This document shows, piece by piece, positions 28,318-36,996 of a DNA stretch of 64,000 nt (its first letter is position 1; each line of letters starts with the position of its first letter). This stretch comes from Bizionia saleffrena. Lineage in GTDB: Bacteria > Bacteroidota > Bacteroidia > Flavobacteriales > Flavobacteriaceae. Location of the stretch: contig NZ_VSKM01000007.1 in NCBI RefSeq assembly GCF_008086175.1, positions 62,001-126,000 of the forward strand. The letters run 5' to 3'. A model generated the notes under the pieces. The model was not told the DNA's origin and searched no databases. It saw nothing but the letters and a program-made list of their open reading frames with translations. Both the position numbers and the translations under genes were made by a program.

Positions 28318-28349
28318 AAAAAACCTCATCTGTACGATGGGGTTTTTTT
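28318..28349 (+). terminator. Intrinsic terminator after the M1 peptidase gene
   Basis: Stem cctcatc/gatgggg with one G-T wobble and a 5-base loop, extended by A and T flanks with T7. It lies 23 bases after the stop codon and directly before the rnpA promoter. Confidence 0.85.
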
Positions 28350-28365
28350 ATTAGCTCAGCATTAT

Positions 28366-28373
28366 TACCTTTG
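28366..28373 (+). promoter_or_regulatory. Predicted -7 promoter element for rnpA (near-leaderless geometry)
   Basis: TACCTTTG matches TAnnTTTG exactly. It ends 7 bases before the rnpA ATG and lies just past the previous terminator. Confidence 0.5.
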
Positions 28374-28380
28374 GTCTCCC

Positions 28381-28743
28381 ATGGAAAAAGAAAGATACAC
28401 GTACAATAAGGCCGAAAAATTAAAGAGCCAAAAAGCTATAGAGCAATTATTTACAGAAGGTAAATCGGTTTCGGCATACCCTTTGCGATTGGTGTATTTA
28501 AAAACAGATACGAACTTAAAAGCTGGTGTTTCTGTTAGTAAACGAAATATTAAACGCGCCGTAGATCGTATTCGAATAAAACGTTTACTGCGAGAGGCCT
28601 ACCGTCTCAATAAAAATATGCTGCTTAACAACAACGTCGAGAACTATTCGTTTATGATTTTATATACTAGTAAAGATATGCCCGATTTTAGGTTTCTAGA
28701 GACTAAAATGAAAGCACTATTTACTAAGTTTTTAACGCAATAA
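28381..28743 (+). CDS. rnpA: Ribonuclease P protein component
   Basis: A 120-residue basic protein that assists the RNase P RNA in 5'-end processing of pre-tRNA. Signatures are YNKAEKLKSQKAIEQLFTEG at the N-terminus, GVSVSKRNIKRAV and the RNR-type core RIRIKRLLREAYRL. Length is normal. It is not next to rpmH or yidC, its partners in many bacteria. Instead a DUF4349 lipoprotein and an S41 protease follow within 10 bases and with an ATGA overlap, making a three-gene operon. A -7 element lies 7 bases before the ATG. Confidence 0.95.
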   Translation: MEKERYTYNKAEKLKSQKAIEQLFTEGKSVSAYPLRLVYLKTDTNLKAGVSVSKRNIKRAVDRIRIKRLLREAYRLNKNMLLNNNVENYSFMILYTSKDMPDFRFLETKMKALFTKFLTQ

Positions 28744-28753
28744 CTTCTGTATT

Positions 28754-29581
28754 ATGAAAATGCTTATTTATTTATTTGTCCTTGTTCTACCCTTAGCCTG
28801 TTCGCAAAATAAATCTATAAGCGACACAGAATCTTACAACGAGAGTTATGAAATTCAAGAAATAGCTGAAGAATCTGAGTTCCGTACATTCCAAAATAAT
28901 ACGACGAAAGACACTGATTATAACACAGATCAAAAATTAATTAAAGAATCTTATTTAGAATTCGAAACTAAAGATTTAGACCAAACTTACGCACAAATCA
29001 CGCGTTTTATAACAGAAAATAAAGGCTACATTCAAGATGATACCGCTTCAAAGAATTACAATAGAATTACGCGTAGCCTTATTATTAGAGTGCCCAATAC
29101 ACATTTTCAGACCACAATAAACTCTATAAGCCAATCGGTAAACTATTTCGATACAAAACGTATGTCTTCAAAAGATGTCACCGAAGAATTTATAGATATT
29201 GAAGCGCGTTTAAAAGCTAAAAAAGCATTAGAAGTTCGTTATTTAGAATTGCTTTCAAAAGCAAATACAGTGATCGAAATGCTTGAAATTGAAAAAGAAT
29301 TATCAAACATTAGAGAAGACATTGAAGCGACTCAAGGTCGTTTAAAATATTTAAGTCACAAAGTATCCTTAAGCACAATTCGCATTGTATTTTACAAAAC
29401 CATCGTAGAAAGTAAGGTGACCGAATCGTATGGTTCTAAAATGTGGCTGGCCATAAAATCTGGTTTTAATAGCTTATCTTTATTTATGTTAGGTGTATTA
29501 AAACTCTGGCCTTTTATAATAGTTATTGGTATTTCTAGCTTCTTTTTTAAACGATGGTTACATAAAAAAAGTAAAAAATGA
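28754..29581 (+). CDS. DUF4349-family membrane-anchored lipoprotein
   Basis: A 275-residue protein with a lipobox (LVLPLACS, Cys at about residue 16), an acidic linker and the DUF4349 core: KESYLEFETKDLDQTY, VTEEFIDIEARLKAKKALEV and a coiled coil around residues 150-200. It ends with a membrane helix (about 250-268, LWPFIIVIGISSFFF) and a basic tail. DUF4349 proteins are widespread envelope proteins without a firm function. The coiled coil suggests assembly or a scaffold. It lies 10 bases after rnpA and overlaps the S41 protease start by ATGA. Confidence 0.85.
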   Translation: MKMLIYLFVLVLPLACSQNKSISDTESYNESYEIQEIAEESEFRTFQNNTTKDTDYNTDQKLIKESYLEFETKDLDQTYAQITRFITENKGYIQDDTASKNYNRITRSLIIRVPNTHFQTTINSISQSVNYFDTKRMSSKDVTEEFIDIEARLKAKKALEVRYLELLSKANTVIEMLEIEKELSNIREDIEATQGRLKYLSHKVSLSTIRIVFYKTIVESKVTESYGSKMWLAIKSGFNSLSLFMLGVLKLWPFIIVIGISSFFFKRWLHKKSKK

Positions 29582-31221
29582 AAACACATTTAAAACGAAA
29601 AATTATTATCCCAATCGTTGCGCTTGGCTTATTTTTAGGAACAACTGCCTTTAAAACGTATCAAGGAGATTTCTTTGAAATCGCAAAACAAATAGAAATA
29701 TTTACGACGCTTTTTAAAGAACTGAATATGAATTATGTAGATAAAACCAATCCGGCCGATTTAATGGATAATGCCATTAAAAGTATGCTAACAGAACTCG
29801 ATCCGTATACCATATTTTATAACGAACAAGATGTTGAAGCGGCGCGGATAAAACAAACTGGCGATTACACGGGTGTTGGCGCGAGTATAAAAACATTTAA
29901 AGATAAATTATTGGTCATTGAACCGTATAAAGGCTACCCAGCAGATCTTGCAGGCTTAAAAGCTGGAGACGAAATTACTATTGTAGAAGGGGTTGCTGTT
30001 AAAGATTACGACGACGACGCATCAAACCTTCTTAAAGGCGCTCCTAATTCGAGTTTACAAATTACCTATGTACGCCAAGGAAAAAGCAAAACAACGGCTA
30101 TAAAACGCTCTGAGATTGAGATTGATGCCGTACCGCATTTTTCTATGATCGATGAGAAAACAGGCTATATCGTCTTAAAAAAGTTTAATACTAAAGCGGC
30201 CTCACAAACCAGCTATGCACTAAAGGATTTAAAAGCGCAAGGGGCGGAAACTATTATTCTAGATTTACGCAGTAATCCTGGTGGTTTACTGCGAGAAGCT
30301 GTTTCGGTCGTTAACTTGTTTGTGCCCAAAGAGCAGCTCGTAGTGAGTACAAAATCTAAAGTTAAAAAATATAACCGAACGTACTATACCAAAAGCGAAC
30401 CTATAGACACCGAAATCCCTTTAGTTGTTTTAATTAACGGTAAAAGTGCCTCGGCGAGTGAGATTGTTGCAGGAACGCTTCAAGATTTAGATCGCGCAGT
30501 TATTGTAGGGTCTAGAAGTTTTGGAAAAGGCTTAGTACAACGTCCAAAAAAACTTACTTACGGCACACAGATTAAACTTACTATTTCTCGCTATTACACG
30601 CCGTCCGGACGTTGTATACAGGCTTTAGATTACTGGAATAAAGACGATAATGGTAACGCTGTACGTGTTAAACAAAAAGATTATAATGCTTTTAAAACTA
30701 AAAATGGTAGAAAAGTGTACGATGGTGGTGGTGTATTTCCTGATGAAATTTTAGAACATTCTAAAAATTCTGCTATTACTAATGCTATTTTAAATACACA
30801 GAGTATTTTCGATTTTGCGACCTTATATTACTACAGCCATCCTGTCAAAGAGATATCAGATTTTAAATTGACGGATGCCGACTTCAAAAACTTTAAAAAC
30901 TACCTAAAAGATACTAATTTCTCTTTTGAAACTGAAACTGAAAAATCGTTTGCAAAAGCCTTTGAGATTTCAAAAACAGAAAATCTAACAGATAATATTA
31001 AGAAAGATTACAACACACTTATTGCCAATTTAAACCAATATAAACAAGATGCTTTAGACGAAAATAAACCACAATTATTAAACTTATTAACAGACGAAAT
31101 CGTTAAGCGTTATGTATATAGAGAAGGTTTATACGAGTACTATAAAGTGCATAATGACCAAATTAAAAAAGCTACTGAAATTTTAAATAACACTTCTAAA
31201 TACAATAACTATTTAAAATAA
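29578..31221 (+). CDS. S41-family C-terminal processing protease (CtpA/Prc type)
   Basis: A 547-residue periplasmic serine protease. It has an N-terminal signal/anchor (KIIIPIVALGLFLGTTAF) and a PDZ domain (about residues 85-165, GVGASIKTFKDKLLVIEPY, PADLAGLKAGDEIT). The catalytic domain has the Ser-Lys dyad: Ser about 292 in NGKSASASEIVAG and Lys about 317 in SFGKGLVQ. It ends with a helical C-terminal extension of about 150 residues. Such proteases trim the C-termini of envelope proteins and regulate peptidoglycan hydrolases. It is translationally coupled to the DUF4349 gene, and the OmpA-type gene follows 28 bases later. Confidence 0.93.
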   Translation: MKTHLKRKIIIPIVALGLFLGTTAFKTYQGDFFEIAKQIEIFTTLFKELNMNYVDKTNPADLMDNAIKSMLTELDPYTIFYNEQDVEAARIKQTGDYTGVGASIKTFKDKLLVIEPYKGYPADLAGLKAGDEITIVEGVAVKDYDDDASNLLKGAPNSSLQITYVRQGKSKTTAIKRSEIEIDAVPHFSMIDEKTGYIVLKKFNTKAASQTSYALKDLKAQGAETIILDLRSNPGGLLREAVSVVNLFVPKEQLVVSTKSKVKKYNRTYYTKSEPIDTEIPLVVLINGKSASASEIVAGTLQDLDRAVIVGSRSFGKGLVQRPKKLTYGTQIKLTISRYYTPSGRCIQALDYWNKDDNGNAVRVKQKDYNAFKTKNGRKVYDGGGVFPDEILEHSKNSAITNAILNTQSIFDFATLYYYSHPVKEISDFKLTDADFKNFKNYLKDTNFSFETETEKSFAKAFEISKTENLTDNIKKDYNTLIANLNQYKQDALDENKPQLLNLLTDEIVKRYVYREGLYEYYKVHNDQIKKATEILNNTSKYNNYLK

Positions 31222-31249
31222 AAAATACGTATAACGGTAAAAACGAATT

Positions 31250-32122
31250 ATGAATAAGGTCTTATTTATACTATTTTTAGTAACGATTAGCGTGTATTCT
31301 CAAAATGAAATTACACACGATGTCTACTTCGATACCGATAAATACAATGTGCCTTTAACCGAAGAAAATAGACTCTTACTATTTATATCAGAATTAGATT
31401 CGGTAGACATTGGCAAAGTTTCTATTTACGGTTTTACAGACGATAGAGGTACGCGCGCTTACAATTTAGATCTCTCTCAGAATCGCGCCGATGCTATTAA
31501 AGAAATGTTTGCTGGCTATGGCATAAACCCCGATTTAATAACAAATGTTGATGGCAAGGGGATTATACTTTTAAAGGTGCTAAATGAGAATGAAATTAAC
31601 AAAATTAGAGGTTTAAACCGAAAAGTAGAAATTATAGTATCTCCTAAACTACCAGAAAAAAAAGAGCGCAAAAATAAAACTACTGAAGCGGAAGAAAAGC
31701 CGGGAAAAACACTTGAAAAAACAATTGAAGATTTAACGAATGGAACGCTTAAAAAAGGCGATAAAATACGTTTGGACAAAATTTATTTTAAAACTAATTA
31801 TAGTTATATCACCACTGAATCTCGTAAAACCTTAGAGAATATAGCTGAAATTTTAGTAAAGCACGATACCGTTTACTTTACCATTCAAGGACACGTCTGC
31901 TGTACACAAATGAGTAGAGATGCTATCGATAAAAAAACGAAGAAACGCAATTTATCAGTCGCTAGAGCACATTATATTTACGACTATTTAGCTAGAAAAG
32001 GAGTGGATAAAAGACGTATGAAATACGTTGGCTTACGACGGAAATTTCCATTGGGTGGCGCTCCAAAATTCGACCGTCGTGTAGAGATTCTAATCACTTA
32101 TGTGGCTAAAAATAAAAGCTAA
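31250..32122 (+). CDS. Protein with two tandem OmpA-like peptidoglycan-binding domains
   Basis: A 290-residue exported protein with a signal peptide (MNKVLFILFLVTISVYSQ). The first OmpA_C-like domain (about residues 22-132) has VYFDTDKYNVPLTEENRLLL, IYGFTDDRGTRAYNLDLSQNRA and RGLNRKVEI. A charged linker (about 133-170, KKERKNKTTEAEEKPGK) leads to a second, more divergent copy (about 172-288) with IYFKTNYSYITTESRKTL, FTIQGHVCCTQ and RRVEIL. No beta-barrel domain is present. The likely role is anchoring between outer membrane and peptidoglycan, perhaps with the S41 protease encoded 28 bases upstream. It converges directly on the GNAT gene. Confidence 0.85.
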   Translation: MNKVLFILFLVTISVYSQNEITHDVYFDTDKYNVPLTEENRLLLFISELDSVDIGKVSIYGFTDDRGTRAYNLDLSQNRADAIKEMFAGYGINPDLITNVDGKGIILLKVLNENEINKIRGLNRKVEIIVSPKLPEKKERKNKTTEAEEKPGKTLEKTIEDLTNGTLKKGDKIRLDKIYFKTNYSYITTESRKTLENIAEILVKHDTVYFTIQGHVCCTQMSRDAIDKKTKKRNLSVARAHYIYDYLARKGVDKRRMKYVGLRRKFPLGGAPKFDRRVEILITYVAKNKS

Positions 32123-32569
32123 TTATTGCTTATAAATCATTTCCATATGCGGGATACCATCTTCTAAATACTCTTTTCCCGTTGCTTTAAATCCTAGAGT
32201 ATTATAGAATTTTTTGAGGTAACATTGTGCCGAAATATGAATATGAGACGTTTTGAAATGACTGTGTAAAGCGGTAATAGAAGCCGTCATAATATCGTAA
32301 CCATAGCTATGTTTTCTTTCCGATTTTACAACTACAACACGACCAATACTGGCTAATTCGAAATAATCGCCCGGCGCAAAAACACGCGTGTAAGCTACAA
32401 TTTTATCGTCTTTATAACCAATAATATGTAGCGCCTTATCATCTTTTCCATCAATATCTTGGTAGACGCAATCTTGCTCTACAACAAAAACTTCACTTCG
32501 CAATTGTAAAATAGAGTAGAGCTGGGTAGTTGTTAATGCACTAAAAGGTTGTACTTGAATTTTAATCAT
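32123..32569 (-). CDS. GNAT-family N-acetyltransferase, ElaA type
   Basis: A 148-residue acetyltransferase of the ElaA clade. It shows LYSILQLRSEVFVVEQDCVYQDIDGKDD at the N-terminus, the acetyl-CoA strand IGRVVVVKSERKHSYGYDIM and the C-terminal FYNTLGFKATGKEYLEDGIPHMEM. It transfers an acetyl group from acetyl-CoA to an unknown amine. It lies 5 bases after the CDF gene on the same strand. Its stop touches the OmpA-type gene stop with no spacer and no hairpin between them. Confidence 0.9.
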   Translation of the reverse strand: MIKIQVQPFSALTTTQLYSILQLRSEVFVVEQDCVYQDIDGKDDKALHIIGYKDDKIVAYTRVFAPGDYFELASIGRVVVVKSERKHSYGYDIMTASITALHSHFKTSHIHISAQCYLKKFYNTLGFKATGKEYLEDGIPHMEMIYKQ

Positions 32570-32574
32570 AATAA

Positions 32575-33480
32575 TTAATCTTGAACAATAATTTCTTTAG
32601 GATCTTCCTTATTATATTCTGGTTGAATCGTAATGTGATTGATATTAAATTGGTCGAATAAAAGTATTTCAATCAGACTCAATAAATCATTAAATTCCGA
32701 CGTTGAAATATCTTCTTCTAAATCTAAATGCGCTTCCAAATGTAATTCACTATCACTTAAATGCCAAATATGAATGTGGTGAAGTTTCTTTGCTTTTGGT
32801 AAGCTATTAACAGCGTTAACAACGTCCTTTATATTAATATCGTCTGGCGTAAATAACATCAACATTTTTGTAGAGGTTTTTAGTAAACCAAAACCTACCC
32901 AAATAAGATATAAAGCAATTAAAAAAGTGAGCGCGCTATCTATCCAATACAACTGGAAATACTTCATTAAAAGGCCGCCAATTAAAACCGCTACACTTGC
33001 TAACATATCTGTTAATAAGTGAAAATAGGCACTACGCATATTAATATTATGTTTAGCATCTTTTTTTAAAAGCAAAACACTTAATCCGTTAGCTAAAATG
33101 CCTAAAATAGATAACCAAATCACTAAATCTGTACCAATAAGCTCGGGAACCTTAAAACGTTTTATGGCTTCTATTATTAACAAGATAGCGACTATTATTA
33201 AGGTAAACGCATTAATAAACGCAGCGACTATTTCGGCTCTTTTGTACCCAAAAGTTTTATTTATCGAGGCTTTTTGTCGTGATAATTTTGTTGCGACATA
33301 ACTTATTATTAGCGATAAAACATCGCTAAAATTATGTAAAGCATCGCTTAATAAGCTTAAACTTCCAGACACCAAACCACCAACAACCTGGGCGGCAGTA
33401 ATTACGATATTTAAAACTATAGAAATTAAAAGATTGTTTCCTTTTAAGGGCTGAAGCTTCTGTTTGTGCAAATCATTCAT
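32575..33480 (-). CDS. Cation diffusion facilitator (CzcD/ZitB-like metal exporter)
   Basis: A 301-residue inner-membrane exporter. Six membrane segments lie in residues 15-200. The metal site residues are in LLSDALHNFSDVLSLI (His and Asp, helix 2) and YFHLLTDMLASV (His and Asp, helix 5). A cytosolic ferredoxin-like domain (about 205-295) has LHHIHIWHLSDSELHLEAH. The HxxxD pair suggests Zn2+ (or Co2+/Cd2+) export driven by protons. It lies 1 base after rpiB and 5 bases before the GNAT gene, giving a tight minus-strand operon. Confidence 0.93.
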   Translation of the reverse strand: MNDLHKQKLQPLKGNNLLISIVLNIVITAAQVVGGLVSGSLSLLSDALHNFSDVLSLIISYVATKLSRQKASINKTFGYKRAEIVAAFINAFTLIIVAILLIIEAIKRFKVPELIGTDLVIWLSILGILANGLSVLLLKKDAKHNINMRSAYFHLLTDMLASVAVLIGGLLMKYFQLYWIDSALTFLIALYLIWVGFGLLKTSTKMLMLFTPDDINIKDVVNAVNSLPKAKKLHHIHIWHLSDSELHLEAHLDLEEDISTSEFNDLLSLIEILLFDQFNINHITIQPEYNKEDPKEIIVQD

Positions 33481-33481
33481 A

Positions 33482-33919
33482 TTAACAAGAAGAAGCAGGT
33501 ATTTTATCTACTCTGTTTTGGTGTCTACCCCCTTCAAATTTAGTATCTAAGAACGTATCTACCATCGTTAATACTTGTTGTATAGCAGTATAACGCGCAG
33601 GAATACACATAACATTAGCATCGTTATGCTGACGCGTTAATGCTGTAATCTCGTTAATCCAGCAAATGCCAGCGCGAACGTGTTGGTATTTGTTGGCAGT
33701 AATAGCAACCCCATTGGCACTACCACAAATTAAAATACCGTAATCTACTGTCTTATTATTAACATCTAGAGCGACGGGATGTACAAAATCTGGATAATCG
33801 ACACTATCGTTAGCATCTGTACCATAATTAGTAACTGTGTAACCTTTCGCTTCTAAATGCTTAATAACCGCAAATTTATAGTCTGTACCGGCGTGGTCAT
33901 TTCCAATTGAAATAGTCAT
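33482..33919 (-). CDS. rpiB: Ribose-5-phosphate isomerase B
   Basis: A 145-residue RpiB/LacAB-type isomerase interconverting ribose 5-phosphate and ribulose 5-phosphate in the pentose phosphate pathway. Signatures are ISIGNDHAGTDYK, YGTDANDSVDYPDF, the catalytic Cys in GILICGSANGVAITANK and HNDANVMCIPAR. Length is normal. It is the first gene of the rpiB-CDF-GNAT minus-strand operon and faces the long AT-rich gap upstream. Confidence 0.95.
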   Translation of the reverse strand: MTISIGNDHAGTDYKFAVIKHLEAKGYTVTNYGTDANDSVDYPDFVHPVALDVNNKTVDYGILICGSANGVAITANKYQHVRAGICWINEITALTRQHNDANVMCIPARYTAIQQVLTMVDTFLDTKFEGGRHQNRVDKIPASSC

Positions 33920-34533
33920 TATATTAAATGTTAAGGGTTATTGTTTTTTAAGCCTATAAAGTTACTATATAGATTATTAAAAGTGCTGTTTAAAAGGGCT
34001 AACTTTTAATACGGTTACAAATTACGGTGTAACAGTGGGGTTATTAACAAAAATAAACCATTGTTAACTTCTCCTGCTTTTAGTATTCATTACTTGTTAA
34101 TATCTTGCGATGGTTTGTGATAACTTTAATTAGGTTTCTACCAAAAATTTTACAAACCAAAATCGACATGAGAGTACCAAAAAAGTTAGCTACTTTTTTT
34201 AGAATAATTATCCATTAAAAAAGTACACATACAAACATCAAAAAAATTAATACTTATTAAAACAAACAAGGGAATTGTAGTTATGAACAGTTGTTAACAA
34301 CGAATTTAAAACCTTTAGAAATAAAGAACTTAACACAATAATAACTTGTTAATAATGTCTATTAAATAACAAATCAAACTAATTAAACTAAAAGTTATAC
34401 CGCTATTAACACACTATAATAACCATCATTTTTTTTTTAAAATTTTAAAAGAAATAACTGATATCTATAATAAATGTTTACAACCTATTTTTTTAATTAA
34501 CTTAAACTTAAAATTGATTTAATTATTAAAACG
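33920..34533. other. AT-rich gene-free interval with repeated TTGTTAA motifs
   Basis: About 600 bases with no coding frame on either strand that I can support. TTGTTAA occurs at 34061, 34094, 34291 and 34346 on the plus strand, and the perfect palindrome gttgttaacaac lies at 34290-34301. Runs of A and T are long. There is no hairpin with a T-run and no DnaA box of the TTATCCACA type. It may hold regulatory sites for rnr or rpiB, a small RNA, or a replication-related element. Nothing decides between these. Confidence 0.4.
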
Positions 34534-34541
34534 TAGCTTTG
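34534..34541 (+). promoter_or_regulatory. Predicted -7 promoter element for rnr, with long leader
   Basis: TAGCTTTG matches TAnnTTTG exactly, and a TTG at 34514-34516 lies 17 bases upstream. The leader to the ATG at 34676 would be about 129 bases. It contains the direct repeat tgctagaata at 34562-34571 and 34624-34633. Confidence 0.5.
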
Positions 34542-34675
34542 CAGTAATCTTAAAGGAGTGATGCTAGAATAAATTCATCTTTTCTACAAATGGTACAAAA
34601 GGTCTTCTTCTGAATTTAGTATTTGCTAGAATACAATTAATCAATACCTTTAAAAAGAATTAACGAATTAAATAA

Positions 34676-36874
34676 ATGACAAAAAATAAAAAAAGGAAAC
34701 CTTCACATAACAAGATCTCCGACCTTACAAACACAATTATAAGTATTTTAAAAGATGATAGAACCAAATCATTTAATTATAAACAAATAGCTTCTAAATT
34801 AGAACTTAACGACGCTAGTAGTCGTAACCAAATTATAAAAACACTTGCCAAGCTTAAAGCCAAAGAAGAAATTGAAGAGGTAGAACGTGGCAAATTTAAA
34901 ATTGTAATTAATAACGAATATCACACTGGTAAATTCGATGCGACTGCAAAGGGTAGTGGTTATGTTATTTGCGAAGATTTTGAAAATGATATCTATATTG
35001 CTTCAAATAATGTTAATAAAGCATTACACGGTGATGAAGTGGAGTTGTATGTGTATAAACGTAGAAAACGTGGTAAGTTAGAGGGAGAAATCACTAAGGT
35101 GATAAAGCGTGCTAGAACGGAGTATGTTGGCGTAATTCAAATTCACCAGAAAAAGAATTTTGCCTTTGTAGTACCCGATTCTAATAAAATGTATACCGAT
35201 ATTTTCGTGCCTATTAACAAAATTAATAAAGCCGAAGATGGTGATAAAGTGGTAGTAGAATTAGAAGAATGGCCACAAAAAGCCGATTCTCCAAACGGAA
35301 GAGTGCTTAAGGTTTTAGGACGACCTGGAGAACATAATACAGAAATTCATTCCATTTTAGCCGAATATGGATTGCCATACGAGTTCCCTCATGATGTTGA
35401 AGAATTCGCAAACACTATCGACACGTCTATCAATCCAGAAGATATCGCCGAACGTCGCGATATGCGTAACGACCTTACGTTTACAATCGACCCAAGAGAT
35501 GCTAAAGATTTTGATGATGCCTTGTCGTTTAAAGTGTTAGATAATAATTTATTTGAAATAGGAATTCATATTGCCGATGTGTCGCATTACGTGCAAGAAG
35601 GCACCATTTTAGATGATGAAGCCTACGAGCGGGCAACGTCTGTGTATTTAGTAGACCGAGTGGTACCAATGTTACCAGAAATTTTATCGAATAATGCGTG
35701 TTCATTACGTCCTAATGAAGAGAAATTAACTTTTTCGGCCGTTTTTACATTAAATAACAAAGGCGAAATTAAAGATGAATGGTTTGGTAGAACAGTAACG
35801 TACAGTGATGCACGATTCTCTTACGAAGAAGCGCAAGCGATTATAGAAAGTAAAACCACGCTAATTCCTGCTGATGTTTCGTTAACCGGTGAAGCTTATA
35901 ATACCGATCAAACGATTGCCGATGCCGTTTTAAAAATGGACGATATAGCCAAAATAATGCGTAGTAAACGTATGGCTTCTGGAGCGTTGTCTTTCGATAA
36001 ATTAGAAGTTAAATTCGAATTAGATGAAGAAGCAAATCCTATTGGAGTATTCTTTAAAACGAGTAAAGATGCGAATAAGCTAATTGAAGAATTTATGCTT
36101 TTAGCGAATCGTAAGGTATCAGAATTTATAGGAAAACAAAAACCTGAAAAAACCTTTATTTACCGTGTTCACGACGAACCAGACGAAAGTAAATTGATGG
36201 CGCTGCAAGGTGTTGTTGCTAGATTTGGACATAAACTAAATTTTAAAGATCGTAAAAGTATAGCATCTTCTTTAAATAATTTATTGTCTGACGTTAAAGG
36301 TAAAAAAGAACAAAATTTGGTCGATACATTAACGATTCGTACTATGAGTAAAGCCGAATACACTACAGATAATATTGGTCATTACGGTTTAGCATTCGAT
36401 TATTACAGTCACTTTACATCGCCAATTCGTCGTTATCCAGATGTTATTGCACACCGTTTGTTACAACGCTATTTAGATGGCGAAAAAACAGCGAATGCCG
36501 AAATTGTTGAGGAAAAATGTAAACACGCAAGTAATATGGAATATCTGGCAACAAAAGCTGAAAGAGATTCCATTAAATATATGCAAATTCGGTTTATGCA
36601 AGATCATGAAAATGAAGAATTTGTGGGGGTTATTTCAGGGGCAACCGACTGGGGAATTTATATAGAAATTGTTTCTAATAAATGTGAAGGAATGGTAAGA
36701 ACCCGCGATATAAAAGGAGACTATTACGAATTCGATCAAGAGCAGTTTGCATTAATAGGCCGTGAAACAAAAATAATGTATCAACTGGGTGATGAAGTAG
36801 TGGTAAAAGTAAAACAAGCCAATTTAGAAAAACGTCACTTAGATTTTGAATTAATAGGCAAAGTCTCAGAATAA
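34676..36874 (+). CDS. rnr: Ribonuclease R
   Basis: A 732-residue 3'-5' exoribonuclease. It has an N-terminal winged-helix domain (about residues 10-85), cold-shock-type OB folds (about 85-235) and the RNB catalytic domain starting near residue 265. The RNB domain has the acidic cluster DPRDAKDFDDALS, VSHYVQEG and HFTSPIRRYPDVIAHRLL. An S1 domain sits at the C-terminus (about 640-725, EEFVGVISGATDWGIYIEI). RNase R degrades structured RNA, matters in the cold and in rRNA quality control. The basic tail of the enterobacterial enzyme is absent. It lies downstream of a long AT-rich gap and a long leader. Confidence 0.96.
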   Translation: MTKNKKRKPSHNKISDLTNTIISILKDDRTKSFNYKQIASKLELNDASSRNQIIKTLAKLKAKEEIEEVERGKFKIVINNEYHTGKFDATAKGSGYVICEDFENDIYIASNNVNKALHGDEVELYVYKRRKRGKLEGEITKVIKRARTEYVGVIQIHQKKNFAFVVPDSNKMYTDIFVPINKINKAEDGDKVVVELEEWPQKADSPNGRVLKVLGRPGEHNTEIHSILAEYGLPYEFPHDVEEFANTIDTSINPEDIAERRDMRNDLTFTIDPRDAKDFDDALSFKVLDNNLFEIGIHIADVSHYVQEGTILDDEAYERATSVYLVDRVVPMLPEILSNNACSLRPNEEKLTFSAVFTLNNKGEIKDEWFGRTVTYSDARFSYEEAQAIIESKTTLIPADVSLTGEAYNTDQTIADAVLKMDDIAKIMRSKRMASGALSFDKLEVKFELDEEANPIGVFFKTSKDANKLIEEFMLLANRKVSEFIGKQKPEKTFIYRVHDEPDESKLMALQGVVARFGHKLNFKDRKSIASSLNNLLSDVKGKKEQNLVDTLTIRTMSKAEYTTDNIGHYGLAFDYYSHFTSPIRRYPDVIAHRLLQRYLDGEKTANAEIVEEKCKHASNMEYLATKAERDSIKYMQIRFMQDHENEEFVGVISGATDWGIYIEIVSNKCEGMVRTRDIKGDYYEFDQEQFALIGRETKIMYQLGDEVVVKVKQANLEKRHLDFELIGKVSE

Positions 36875-36906
36875 AAAAATATAGTAGTATTTAAAAGTTT
36901 TAAAAG

Positions 36907-36951
36907 AGCAGTCGAGAACGAGTTGATTATTCAATTTAGATTTCGACTGCT
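36907..36951 (+). terminator. Possible long-loop hairpin after rnr
   Basis: Arms agcagtcga (36907-36915) and tcgactgct (36943-36951) are perfectly complementary with a 27-base loop, 33 bases after the rnr stop. The T-run is weak (ttt then cg), so it may be an RNA 3'-end stem or a weak terminator rather than a strong one. Confidence 0.45.
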
Positions 36952-36996
36952 TTCGAATAAACAAGAATTATACATAAAAAAAAGTAGGAATAAAGA

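Noticed and set aside
34206-34214. TTATCCATT as a DnaA box
   Set aside because: It differs from TTATCCACA at the two last positions, and no second box is seen nearby, so it does not support an origin by itself.
34552-34572. AAAGGAG followed by ATG-CTA-GAA-TAA in the rnr leader, as a mini-cistron with a Shine-Dalgarno sequence
   Set aside because: Only 2 bases separate the purine run from the ATG, too close for ribosome binding, and genes in this window do not use such sites.
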